Below are positions 33,901-43,800 of a stretch of 64,000 nt of DNA, in pieces. How positions within the stretch are numbered: position 1 is the first letter of the stretch; the number at the start of each line of letters is the position of its first letter. Source of the stretch: Nocardia abscessus. GTDB taxonomy: Bacteria; Actinomycetota; Actinomycetes; Mycobacteriales; Mycobacteriaceae. The stretch spans positions 1 through 64,000 of the forward strand of contig NZ_JADLQO010000018.1 of the NCBI RefSeq assembly GCF_015477775.1. The letters run 5' to 3'. The notes beneath the pieces are model-generated. The model was not told the origin of the DNA and made no database searches. It saw nothing but the letters and a program-made list of their open reading frames with translations. Both the position numbers and the translations under genes were made by a program.

Positions 33901-36900
33901 GTGACGTTGTCACCGAACAGATCGAGGAACGGTTCGACCGCGTGACTAGCGAGTGCTGCCGACACGAAGCCGACGAGCCAGCCTGTGTCGCCGAAGAGGG
34001 CTTTCGCTCGCCGCGGTAGCGGCAGCGCGCCCGGCAGCTGTCCGCGGGCGGCGAGGTCGACCAGGTGGGCGAAGTACTGCCGGCGCAGGATCTCCACCGC
34101 CGACAGGTAACTGCCCGGCGGGATGATCTCACCGTCGATCATCGCCAGCGGCTGGTCGAGGAAATACAGGTCCCTGGGCCGTCGGCCGACGAGGGTGACC
34201 AAGAAGGCATTGCCGGTCTTGCGGCCGGCGCGGCCGACCCGCTGCACGTAGTTCCCCGGCCCCGGCGGCAGGGAGGCGAGGACGACCGCCGACAGTTCAC
34301 CGATGTCGATACCCAATTCGAGGGTAGGCGTGCACGACAGCACGTTGGGGTCGCTGTAGCGGCTCTGGCTGGCGAACTGGTGCTCCACGGTCTCCCGCTG
34401 AGCGCGGGTCAGCGCACCGGTGTGTTCGGCGGTCACCACCCGCAGCGGCTGATCCTCGAGGTAGAGGCGCCGGTAATAGTCTCCTGCGTCGAGCCGCCCC
34501 TGCCGCAGGTGACCGCCGCAACGGTAGCGGGGGCACGGCTGCCCGAGCCAGTCGCCGACCAGCTCCGGGTGCACAGTCTGCTGCCACGAGCACCGGTCGC
34601 AGGCAACAGCCGCGTCGGCTACCTCGTCGTGCTCCAGGAACCGCACGCTGATATGGCCCGGCTGCAACCCGTAGATCTGGGTCGAACCATCCGCTGCCGC
34701 CCGCTTCGACAGCACCTTTTCGCCGGCCAGCATCGGAAGCAGCTTCGACAGGTATTCTCCTGCTTGACCTTTCGCCAGGCCGAGGCAGCGGGTCGCCCAG
34801 TCCTGCATCCAGCTCTGATCGGATTCGATGCCGTCGAACTCCGAATTCGGCCTCGCCCGGTCCCGGACGAAGGTCGGCGCGGAAAGCTTGCTCGGGAACG
34901 CGGGCATACCGTCAGGACGACGCCCCCAGATGGTACCGAACCGTTTCGTCCCAGCGTTGGCGATCCACTCGTCGAGCCACTTGTGCTTGATCGCACCCCG
35001 GTAGCGCATTCGCTCAAGCAGGCCACGCACGAACACTTGATACCGGTCCTCGGACTGGGGCTCGATCATGCCGGACAGCGTCAGATGGAGATCGCGAGCG
35101 AGCGCGGCGATCATCTCCGGCTGCTCAAGCACCACCTCGGCCGCAGCGGTGCCGGTCAGCTCTAGGGTGCGGCCCTGCCGAGACCGCAGCCCGAACTCCA
35201 GCAAGGTCTGAAACGCGAGCCGGTCACCGATCAGGTCCCATGCCCGCCTCGACCCCGAGGTCTCCTCCGCGAGGATCGCGTCGATCTCCGGCAGACCGTA
35301 TATGTCGGGCGGGACGACCGACGGCAGCACCGCGCCGTCCGCCGCCGCCAGCGCGAGTTCGGCGAGCAGGTCGTTGAGCCGGATGGTGGACTCGGAGTCC
35401 AGGCGGCTGGTGATCAGGCGCCGCAGCGAGAACGCGTGCGCGCGGGACGCCACGAATCCGGCCCGGTGCGCGGCGTCCTGGACAGAGTCGTTGAACAGCA
35501 ACGTTTTACGCTGCGCCAACTCGAGTTGGGCACCGGAGAACAGCTGAGTCACCGCGACCGACGCCAGGCTCGCGAGACCGGCACCGAGGTAGCGGATGCC
35601 CTCGTCTATCCCGCAGGCCGGGCAGCGGTCCTTCTCCGCGCTGCGGCAGGACTCCGGGGTGGGCGCGAGGTCTGCCAGCACGAAGACGGTGTGCGGATCA
35701 TTGTCGGTCTGCGGGTTGACCGGCCGCACCCGGTCTCCCTCCAGGACCTGCAGACCTCGCACGGTAGCAGCGACCTCTTGCTGTGTCGCCCAGATCATCG
35801 GCCGGACTCGCTTGTGCTCGGCACCGACACTGGCCCGGTAGATCTTGTCCAGCGCGGTGACGAGCAAGTGCGGGTCCTTTTCCGGCGAGTACGCCGCCCA
35901 CCCCGATCGTCCGCAGTGCCGGCAATACACGGCCGGCAGCCGGAGCTGACCGAGGTGCTCGGCCAGCGAATCATCTTCCCGCACCGGCAATTCGCCCTCC
36001 CACGCGAACGCCGGCACACTGTCCACCATGCGAGTCAACCGCGACACTGCTCGCACCCACATGTGCGTCTCGATCAGCAGCAGCGGACGCTGCGGATCGT
36101 CGGGGTCCCGGGCCACCGACAGCAGCGCGATGAACCGGGCCAGCGCGATCGCCGCTCGGCGCGGGTTGTCGCGGATCGCGACGCCCCAGGTGTAGGCGCC
36201 GCGGCGCGGCAGCAACTCCAGGATCTGCGACATCGTGCGCGGGCTGCCATGAGGCGGCACATCATTGAGCACCTGCAACACCGCATGGGTGAGGATGTGG
36301 CTCTGCAGCACCGCACCGAGCTCGTCCGGCTTCAGATCGGTACGGCCGGTGACGACACCCGCGACGTCGTGCATCGCGGTCGGACTCGTCGCCGGGTCCG
36401 GGCAGGTCCACAACTGCTCAGGGGTCGGCAGCGGCAGCTCAAGGTTCAGCTCGGCCATGAACTCGTCGACCGTCAACCGGTCCTCGCCGATCACCGACTC
36501 CGGACCGAACGGCACCCCGAACACCTTCGCGGCGACCTCCCGGATCTCCGCGCTGTCGCCGCCCTCACCGAGGGTCGCCGACGTCGCGACTGGACAGATG
36601 TCGCCGAGCGGCGCACCGGGCCGGGAATTTCCGGTCGCGGCAGCCAAGCGGCGCAACAACATCGCCACATCGGTCGCCTGAGCACCGTCGTAGGTGTGGA
36701 ACTCGTCGACCACGATGAACGCGATCCGCGAGTTGTCCCACAACGGCAGATCGTCGGCGCGCTGCAACAGCAGGTCGAGCATCTTGTAGTTGGTGATCAG
36801 GATGTCCGGTGGGTTGCGCCGCATCTCCGCGCGGCTGGTCATCACCTTCGGATATCCGACCTCGGGTGTGTCGCCGAGGTAGAGGCCGGCGGTCACCGAT

Positions 36901-37379
36901 TCCAGCCCGGTCATCGACAGGTAGTCGTTGAGCCGCGACGCCTGGTCGGTGGCCAGCGCGTTCATCGGATATAGGAACACCGCTTTGATCCCCGACCGGC
37001 CAGCCGCGCGCTCGCGCCGGCAGTGGTCGAGGACCGGGATCAGGAACGACTCGGTCTTGCCCGATCCGGTGCCGGTGGTGATCAGCGACGGCTCCGCCGC
37101 TTTTCCGACGGCGCTCAACCGCTGCCACGCCTGGGCCTGATGCAGGTGCGGCACGAAACCAGCGGGCGCCCACCCCAACGGGTTCACCCATCGCGCTTCG
37201 TCGACCTTCCGAAACTTCGTCCGGACCCTCAGGTACGGCCCCCGGAAGATGCCCTGCTTCGGGTGCTCGAGGAACCGTTCCAGCGCTTCCCGGACCGCCG
37301 GCTCGGCGAGCGCGAACGTCGTGGTCAGGTACTGGGTGAGTGTGCGCCGGAGGTCGTCGGCCGCGAGCGTCGGCTTCAT
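30966..37379 (-). CDS. Giant DEAD/DEAH helicase with DUF1998 and Vsr-like C-terminal domain
   Basis: A 2137-residue protein. The superfamily II helicase core has TTGTGSGKTES (~101-111), FLYPMNALATDQ, the DEAH-equivalent VVDEFHTY (~223-230), and QRVGRAGR far downstream. Zinc-type Cys pairs (CPECGH, CPRCKS, CPACGG) lie between. DUF1998 has DTLPGGTGYLHRL (~1580), CPCKDE and ACHRCLLSH (~1620-1635). Then PDVVF (~1745) and YLDGYEFHAST (~1766) look like a Vsr/DUF559 nuclease. DrmA plus DrmB of DISARM, or DruE of Druantia, share the helicase-DUF1998 layout. The third assignment, a nuclease, is inference. Confidence 0.85.
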   Translation of the reverse strand: MKPTLAADDLRRTLTQYLTTTFALAEPAVREALERFLEHPKQGIFRGPYLRVRTKFRKVDEARWVNPLGWAPAGFVPHLHQAQAWQRLSAVGKAAEPSLITTGTGSGKTESFLIPVLDHCRRERAAGRSGIKAVFLYPMNALATDQASRLNDYLSMTGLESVTAGLYLGDTPEVGYPKVMTSRAEMRRNPPDILITNYKMLDLLLQRADDLPLWDNSRIAFIVVDEFHTYDGAQATDVAMLLRRLAAATGNSRPGAPLGDICPVATSATLGEGGDSAEIREVAAKVFGVPFGPESVIGEDRLTVDEFMAELNLELPLPTPEQLWTCPDPATSPTAMHDVAGVVTGRTDLKPDELGAVLQSHILTHAVLQVLNDVPPHGSPRTMSQILELLPRRGAYTWGVAIRDNPRRAAIALARFIALLSVARDPDDPQRPLLLIETHMWVRAVSRLTRMVDSVPAFAWEGELPVREDDSLAEHLGQLRLPAVYCRHCGRSGWAAYSPEKDPHLLVTALDKIYRASVGAEHKRVRPMIWATQQEVAATVRGLQVLEGDRVRPVNPQTDNDPHTVFVLADLAPTPESCRSAEKDRCPACGIDEGIRYLGAGLASLASVAVTQLFSGAQLELAQRKTLLFNDSVQDAAHRAGFVASRAHAFSLRRLITSRLDSESTIRLNDLLAELALAAADGAVLPSVVPPDIYGLPEIDAILAEETSGSRRAWDLIGDRLAFQTLLEFGLRSRQGRTLELTGTAAAEVVLEQPEMIAALARDLHLTLSGMIEPQSEDRYQVFVRGLLERMRYRGAIKHKWLDEWIANAGTKRFGTIWGRRPDGMPAFPSKLSAPTFVRDRARPNSEFDGIESDQSWMQDWATRCLGLAKGQAGEYLSKLLPMLAGEKVLSKRAAADGSTQIYGLQPGHISVRFLEHDEVADAAVACDRCSWQQTVHPELVGDWLGQPCPRYRCGGHLRQGRLDAGDYYRRLYLEDQPLRVVTAEHTGALTRAQRETVEHQFASQSRYSDPNVLSCTPTLELGIDIGELSAVVLASLPPGPGNYVQRVGRAGRKTGNAFLVTLVGRRPRDLYFLDQPLAMIDGEIIPPGSYLSAVEILRRQYFAHLVDLAARGQLPGALPLPRRAKALFGDTGWLVGFVSAALASHAVEPFLDLFGDNVTAEAADHVRAFASGGLADAVAAACAVWDERLTDLRERVNRIDAAVAASSEDAENKIVKKAMIGERKGITKRINEIGAQSAQGALVELGLLPNYSLIDNATTLDATVTWDDMNDKGDREYHSEVREYRRPARTALTELAPGNTFYMRGYQHRVSGLDVGTDTRPAWQYWRLCPECGHVRTLAADVDASACPRCKSRGIGEVGALHKVLVPTRVTAHDRRDDVRIRDDQDDRDRRYYETVVAVDIDAADIAPGSWRHTSAVFGVDFTRRAVVRRFNLGVTRFDRPAGDAVAGELVRLNPFHTCPACGGTTTDGLPTTSNAMTAPSILDPSRRHHRPWCPFRRSAKDADYLALILAHELDTEALRILLPIATLMAEERTATFHTALMAGVARRYGGDPSHLQIATATMPDSDTGRRRRFLVLHDTLPGGTGYLHRLSRAGGPDEPNDRDSFYRVLVDARDVVLHCPCKDEVPTKAACHRCLLSHIPGDKPDWYGKVSRLAAVEMLDELLGEWGVQEVTATDQISLWDQVESELEARFLEGVTKWAARTPHATLSRGEFVGGKRTADLRLDGPDGQVRHWKMLLQNTIRGTRPDVVFRSMDDRPQEVSIYLDGYEFHASTQHNRIADDAAKRARLRAHRGLVVQFTWDDLNQWEDRGFAAPDTREALNAPYQGNAQSGARGFYAQSGRNPDELVDTMWTNPIDTLLSYLADPRPALWLSRAEAVVAGALATATAKSGSDTDGVPARLLAALQHQPMPPSVAGKIITFDAPDLAVVLDQCTARVFSAFTLIDDRNATIAADPDAHKQRWRRWLYWGNLVQFLDFGAGDSGQFALSTLDEFDADGLAAAGGAGALTMLSQIPLDDDLDDKTLPVVYRPTATPDAADTGMSEQWKSVLDIIDADEPGLPELVTALAGRGAPVPEVGYELGEHAWQAELAWPMRRVAVVLAEDAETFDAYRHAGWHARSAEVWTADELCALIDGEG

Positions 37380-37523
37380 GCAGTCACCTGTTGCGCGGCA
37401 ACGTATACCGTCCCCCGTGATGTCACCGGACGAGCCTACCCGGCCGGGCGCCGAGGATCTTTACGACCCGCAGAATGACGAGTGCCGCTGAGGCTTCCGA
37501 CTTGGCCCGGTCTATGCCGACCG

Positions 37524-39566
37524 TCAGCTCGACGGGAAACCCAGCTTGTCGAAGAACGCCCGATTGCGCTCGGTCGCGGCGTTCAGCAACTTGTCGAACG
37601 AGATGACCTCGATGTAGGCGCGGGCCGCCCGGTTGAAGCCGAAGTAGCCCATGCCGTCCTGAGTCGGATCCAACCCCGCGTACTCGCACCTGTCCTTCAT
37701 GGTCGTCGTCAAGTCGGCCAGAATGTAGCAAAAGGCTGGCAAGTTCTCCGAATTCGGGATGGGACGCCCTGCAGCGGTCGTCACTCCGCCCGCCCGAATC
37801 CGCTTCACATAATCGAGCGACTGATGAATCGGATCCTTGCCCTCGCCGGCGTCGTTGCGCATCGGCCGCTTGATCTCGACGACGACGATCGAGGACAGCG
37901 GCATCGTTGAACCACTCGCCGTCAGCACCGGGGTGTCGACCAGCCTGGTGGAGACGATGTCCGGCTCTCTCGTCGAGTCCGAGCCGGTGATCGGCATGCT
38001 CTTCAACGTCTTGTCGGAGGCGAGGTAATCGTGGAACGCCAGCCGTTCGTCGATGATCCACAAATTCGCCGCATCGGTGCCGATCTCGTTCGAGTCGGTA
38101 CGCATCGGCATCAGCAGGGAGTGGATGGCGTCCTCACGGACGTACTGCCCCTGGTCGTTCAACTTTATGAACTTGTCCAGGAACCCGAGAATCACCTTCC
38201 GGCGTGCAACATAGGCAGCAAGGTCGGACTTGTTGATATCATCGATGGTCTGCAGGCACTTGGCAAGCTCTTCATCATAGTTCTCGGGCGGAGTGGATCC
38301 AGACTCCGCGAAAAGCCGCTGGCCCTCCACCAGGGCATTCGCCTCCAACTGTTGTAGTTTGCGGTGCAGCAATTGCTCAAGTTCGGAGTCCTTCGTCGAC
38401 GGGTCCACCGTGACGCCGAGGTCTCCGAGCCGAGCAAGGACCGGCCGATACCGCGGCGCACTGGTGCTGACGAACCGGTCAACACGGGCTTTGCCCTCAT
38501 CACGGGATTTTTCGAGCGGACCAGCCAAGATTCGCTCGATCTCGGCCAGCACAGCCGACCGGATGTCTTCCATGCAGATGCTGTCGTCGAGGGTGCCGTC
38601 GATAGGGCGGTCGACCAGGTCGAAGGCCGTCCGGTCGGAACGCACATTCGAGTCGAGATAATCCGCAGTCAGATAGCAGACGTAGGTGAACTCGACGCCG
38701 GCATCGTCCTTCAGCCTCCCGTGTAGACCAGCCACCTTACCGGTCAGGTTGTCCTCGAACACGACGCGATTCGCCGCACACCAGTTCAACCGTGGCTTGA
38801 GGTTCCGGTTGGAGGACTTCAGACAGAGGCTCGTCAGGTCGAACTTCTCGCCCTTCACCTCGACCGAGACCGGCTCGTATGCAGAGAAGGCGAAGTCGTG
38901 CATCAGGTCGCGGAGATAGATTGTCTCGTCGCCGTCGACGATCGACACCTCCGGCGCACCACCCGGGCGTAAGTAGTACCAGATGCAGTGCTCGAAGACC
39001 TCTCGGGCGATGATGGCGACAGTTTTCGGCGCGCTGCGTTCAAAGGACTTTCCGAATCCGCTCAGGTGAACGCGACTGCCGACCTCGCCACAACCTGTTG
39101 GCACTTCCTCATGCTCGACTCCGCGAGCCACCGAGAACCGGAATCCGACGTCCTTGACCTGGTCGCCTTCCTCGACCTCGTAGGTGCTGCGTACAGCTAC
39201 TTTGTCGAAGGCTTTGAGCCACAACAATCGACCGACACCGCGGCAACCGAGACTCGACTTGTGGTCACTGTCCAGCGTTTCGAAGGAGGCGATGTTGTCC
39301 GGCGTGAACCCGATGCCGTTGTCCTCGATCACAAACCCGACGATCGGCTTCTGCGCTCGGCCCGCACCGCCCAGTCCAAGATCGAACTCCCCCTGATCAC
39401 TGCGCTCGATCGTGACCCTCAGGCGCCCATCGGAAACGTCCGACGCGAAGCGCGCATCGATCGCCTGCAGGCCGTTGACTATCGCCTCCAGCAGTGGCAG
39501 CAGCGAATGACTCTTAGGGAGACTGGTATTGCGCACCCGCCCGGCGAGTGACGTGGTCAGCGCCAT
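37524..39566 (-). CDS. GHKL-type ATPase (Hsp90/MutL-like ATP-binding protein)
   Basis: A 680-residue protein. The N-terminal ATPase has LLPLLEAIVNGLQAID (N-box), VIEDNGIGFTPDN (~79-90) and LGCRGVGRLLWLKAF (~107-120), the Bergerat motifs of GHKL ATPases. A MutL/Hsp90-like second domain and a long helical region follow. The C-terminal ~150 residues contain SIVVVEIKRPMRNDA, a D/E-x-K-like strand of restriction-type nucleases. ATP-driven clamp proteins of this kind are known in several defence systems. It lies between the methylase/SNF2 genes and the DUF1998 helicase, 144 bases from the latter. Confidence 0.82.
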   Translation of the reverse strand: MALTTSLAGRVRNTSLPKSHSLLPLLEAIVNGLQAIDARFASDVSDGRLRVTIERSDQGEFDLGLGGAGRAQKPIVGFVIEDNGIGFTPDNIASFETLDSDHKSSLGCRGVGRLLWLKAFDKVAVRSTYEVEEGDQVKDVGFRFSVARGVEHEEVPTGCGEVGSRVHLSGFGKSFERSAPKTVAIIAREVFEHCIWYYLRPGGAPEVSIVDGDETIYLRDLMHDFAFSAYEPVSVEVKGEKFDLTSLCLKSSNRNLKPRLNWCAANRVVFEDNLTGKVAGLHGRLKDDAGVEFTYVCYLTADYLDSNVRSDRTAFDLVDRPIDGTLDDSICMEDIRSAVLAEIERILAGPLEKSRDEGKARVDRFVSTSAPRYRPVLARLGDLGVTVDPSTKDSELEQLLHRKLQQLEANALVEGQRLFAESGSTPPENYDEELAKCLQTIDDINKSDLAAYVARRKVILGFLDKFIKLNDQGQYVREDAIHSLLMPMRTDSNEIGTDAANLWIIDERLAFHDYLASDKTLKSMPITGSDSTREPDIVSTRLVDTPVLTASGSTMPLSSIVVVEIKRPMRNDAGEGKDPIHQSLDYVKRIRAGGVTTAAGRPIPNSENLPAFCYILADLTTTMKDRCEYAGLDPTQDGMGYFGFNRAARAYIEVISFDKLLNAATERNRAFFDKLGFPSS

Positions 39567-40807
39567 CGTGCCCTCTTCTCCTGAACCGAAGTACCCACCC
39601 TAACGAATGTCCAATTGCATCCCGGTACTGGCGACGCTCGATGCTGTCGATTGCCCGCCGACACGTGAGGGACCCCCACGGACGCGCCGACTGACCCCGT
39701 TGGCCCGCCCAGTTCCCCGCTGCGGACATCATCGTACCTGAGCAATCGCCGGTCAATGGCCGACGACACAGCCGCACACCAGCAGACTGGAACGACTGTC
39801 CTACTATCCGCGACTGGTCTCCCGCGTGCCGAATTTGATGACGCCAGCCCGACCGATGCCCAGATCGCCGACCACCTCAACGCCGACTTCCCGTCGGTCT
39901 CGACCACCCGGACCGGGAATCCGGTAGCAGCAAATGCAGCCGAAAGAGCCTTCGGTACCTTCTCGGCATCTCCGATGCTCAGCGCATGCCACTACTGGTC
40001 TGCTCGCTGTTGCTCGGCCGCTGTGGCTGCACAAGCCATTTGATACTGATGGTTGAGTTCCGCGTACGTCTCAGCTTCTACTCGCATCCGGAGAGCTCTG
40101 CGCTCTTCGGTCCGCCAGAAAGGCACCGCCACTTTGCTGATCCACCAACGCTGGGCCACGACCGCCCGCGCATCGACCGGCGCGGGCGGCGGAACGACCG
40201 GCCGAACGGCGTGCCGGTACCGGAACTTCTCGACCGCCATCAATTGATCCAGCTCACCTTGGAACTCGACAGCCAGGTCGGCTCGAGTGGGCGACGCGGT
40301 ACCCGCGGCGTCCGGATGCCCGACGGCACCATACGGCCGGCCGCGGTGACCTGAAGACCGGCGGGAACCGGATTTCGAGCCGCCGAAGTTCGGGGTAGAG
40401 CAGCGCGTTGATCGCCGCGTTCTCGACCGCCGCCACCGGGTGAGCCACCTGGTACGCCTTCCGGCTGATCGACCGGACCACCTTCGGCGTCACGGCCCGT
40501 TTGGCGGTGAGGACCGGATGCATCGCCTTGCGAACTTTCCGCGGGTGGCCCGGCGAACGGACTTGCAAACGACCCTTCGTGCGAAGCCCACAGAATTTCC
40601 CTGCTACCGGCGACCACGCGCTGGCCGAAACATTTTCAACTACTGGTCGGTCAGATCGTCGAGATCCTCGAATCCGTTGGGCGGCTATGGGTTTCACGAC
40701 CCTGGATCTCGTTGCGCCACTCGGCCAATCTGCGCCTCAAGTCAGTGAATCCAGGTTACTGCTGATCAGTCGGTTATCGAACCGATTCGTATCCATAAAC
40801 CGATAAT
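39567..40807 (-). pseudogene. Decayed ORF inside the defence island
   Basis: No intact gene. Coding-like pieces follow each other in different minus-strand frames: SPGHPRKVRKAMHPVLTAKR and VVRSISRKAYQVAHPVAAVE (~40550-40400), then ADLAVEFQGELDQLMAVEKF and RWWISKVAVPFWRTEERRAL (~40280-40110). These are followed by an in-frame TAG and then WHALSIGDAEKVPKALSAAF (~40000-39930). At least one frameshift and one nonsense codon break it. I do not recognise the family. It separates the methylase from the GHKL gene, so one component of the island may have been lost. Confidence 0.5.
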
Positions 40808-43800
40808 TCATGACATCCCAGAATCGAGAGCGGAACTGAGCCGAGCGGAGAATACCGCGTGCGCTTGGCGGTATTCAGCCTCACGGTCCGCCTTGTAGAA
40901 CGGGGCCGTGTAGCCCACCGGCACCTGATTATCCTCAGGCGACTCCAGATACTTCTGGAACTCATCCCAGCTATTCTTGGACTGATTCAGCCCAATTGTT
41001 CTGGCGTAATTCGCAAGCTTCGATCCACTGGAATCAAACCACGATGCCGCGTCGTACTTTTGAAGTACAGGAAATTTTCCCTTGTATGCGGCGATCAGCG
41101 AATCAACATCAATACCGAGCCAAACCGCTACGATGGCATCGATCTCAACTAGTGCGGCTCGCCGCTCAAATTCGGTTCTCAGTGGGATTGATGGATTCCA
41201 GGTTTCAGAGATCCCATTGAGTGGCCTAAGATGCGGCCAGCTCACAGCCCAGCTTTCTCCTTCCCAATCGGGTGCGTAGATTTTTGACCACAGCTTTCTA
41301 TATACGGCAGTTAGACAGTTCAGCCGCATAGTTCGAAGCAAAAGACTTCCCACAAGGGGGTGATCCAATAGTGGGGACGGCATCGCCCATGCGCCAGATT
41401 TTCGGAGGTCCTCTCGACCGATTGTCCGAACAAAATAGTCCAGAGGCAGCGAGGCCCAAAACCCTGACACCAATATGGTCAATCTGTCGGACGGCATCGC
41501 TAGACTATGAATAGCGTCGACGTGCGCGGGCCCTGGCGGAAGCATTGCAGCAACAAGCATGCGCTCCCCGTTGGAAGCCATACGACGCCGCCACGCTAGC
41601 CTCGGAAATGTTGTGGAACGCCGGGCGGCGCGAAGCATAAGTAGCCTATCAACCTCTGCGGCCACTTTTTCCGGCGTGTCAACACCGGGAATCTGGGAAG
41701 CCTGTCGCGTTGCACGATCCAGTGCGACAGCGTCCACTCGCAATCGATCCAAGACCTCATAGTTGGTCCATCGCTCTTGCTTTGCCAGAAACTCAGCAAT
41801 ACGACCCGGCGAACGGATGTACTCGGTGTCAGGCACAAAATCCGGCTCAATAGAGGCAAGATCACGACCATAGGGGTCATTTGAGTTAGCATCGTGACGC
41901 TTATAGATTGGATTCGCAACACCAAGTTGTACATTTTTTAGTATGACTTGACGCCAGCTGTCGGGTTGAAATTCCAACCCAGTTGATGGATCAATTTTGT
42001 TGTACTCCATCAGTCGAGCCTTTTTTGCACCACTCTCGTGGTAGCCCGGAGACAACTGCGGCTTTAACGCTCCGAGCCGTTCCGGATAGCTCGCCAGCGC
42101 CGCAATCGCCCCCGCCTCTGCGGTACTTACCGGAAATAGTAACCTCGCCTGGTCCACCGGAACCTGGTCCTCATTCATCATCCTTCGCCAAACCTTCAGC
42201 ACCGAATCGGTTACATGGATCACCCTGCTGCGATGTGGACGAATATCGAACTCGGCATTCTTATACCTAATCCCAGGAATTTCCCCACTACCGTCATGTT
42301 CAGCGGAAAATAATAACGCCTCCACCGAGACCAGCCATGACAGATGGTCGAATCCAATTTCTTTGGGCTCGCCGTAAATATGGATTCCGAAATGGGTAGC
42401 GTGACCCACCGGCTCCGGGAAGAATCGCTGGGTTGAATTAACAAAATCGCCATGTATGCGAAGCCTGTGGTACGACTCCGACCGCAGAGCACCTTCGTTG
42501 TCTCCTGTAAAGTGAGTGTCCGAGTGAAGCATGCCAGCCGTTCCCGAAGGTCCAGAATGCAGCCAGGTCTGACACATGAATGCGCGATACAAGTCTGGTT
42601 GCGTACCAGACAGTAGCGGGAAGGTCTGAATCGATCCGAATACTGCCACTTGAGCCGCAGTCGAGGTTAACTGTGTCAGCACAAAGTCCTTTGCCGAACT
42701 ACTGGACATAAGTTCGGCTCGCCGACGGTCAACCTCGGGATCGTCGGCTTTCTTCCTCAACACAAACCACGGCTCGAACTCCGCCAATACTGCCGATTCT
42801 TCCCACCGAGGCCGTACCCACGGCGGATTGCCCACCTGAAGGTCGAACCCACCACGATGGAAGATCTGGGCGTACTGCAGTTCCCAATGGAAGAACGCCT
42901 CGGCTTCGGCGACCTCCCGGACAGTCCACAACCACGGAAACCGCTCGTTGAGCTTGGCCCACGTATCCATAGCCATCCAGTACGGGAGATCGTCCTCGTA
43001 GTCCTCCAGGTCGTCGAGCTTGGAGAACTCGGTGACCAGCGTCTCGTCATCGACATCGAGCCGACCGAGGACCGCTTCGGCGAAGTCCAGCCAGTCGTTC
43101 AGGTCGTTCAGCGCGATCACCGACCGGACCAGCCCGACCTTCGACCGCTGCCTCCTGGTCTGTTTCGACTTCGGAGCCGACGCCACTTGTTCGACAGCGA
43201 CATCGTTGAGTTCGAGCTGCTCACCGTCAACCCGGAAGAACGGCTCGGTGCCTAGAAGCTGATCGAAGCCGATCTGGACCGGGTCAGGTTCCACCTTGCC
43301 CTGGTCCGAACCGTGAGCGGATTCCACAGGCTCCAACGGCAGAAGCTGATGTTGGGCATAGTACGGATCGCTGCCGTCCAGCATGCCGGCCTGATCGAGC
43401 GGCCAGAACCACAGCGCACACCAGGTGTCCATCACGAGCTTCAACCGCCAATACGGCGTACCCGCAGCAGTCAGGTCGTCGTAGACCTTCTCCTTCGGCA
43501 CCGCCTGCTCCGGCTGGGTGATCCAGTCCGCGCCCCACACATCGATCTTGCGGCTGATCTCGCCTTCGGAGATCCGCAGTCGTGTGACGACCAGGCTCCA
43601 CAGATACTCCGCGCGGCGCGACACCGCTTGCAACCGTTGGAGTTCACGGGTGGGACGGCCGTTCTTCGCCTTGACCGCGATCTTCTTCCGGATTCCCCGC
43701 CGCCAGGTGCCTAGCTGTTGGACCTCATCAGGAGCCAGCTTCTGAGCCAGCTTCCTTGCGTCCGACATTCCCGCGACGACGGCTCCCCAGCCCTCAGCCG

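Noticed and set aside
31186..37478. Several long plus-strand frames opposite the giant helicase
   Set aside because: All are Arg/Pro/Gly-rich antisense shadows without motifs; the minus strand has complete helicase and DUF1998 motifs.
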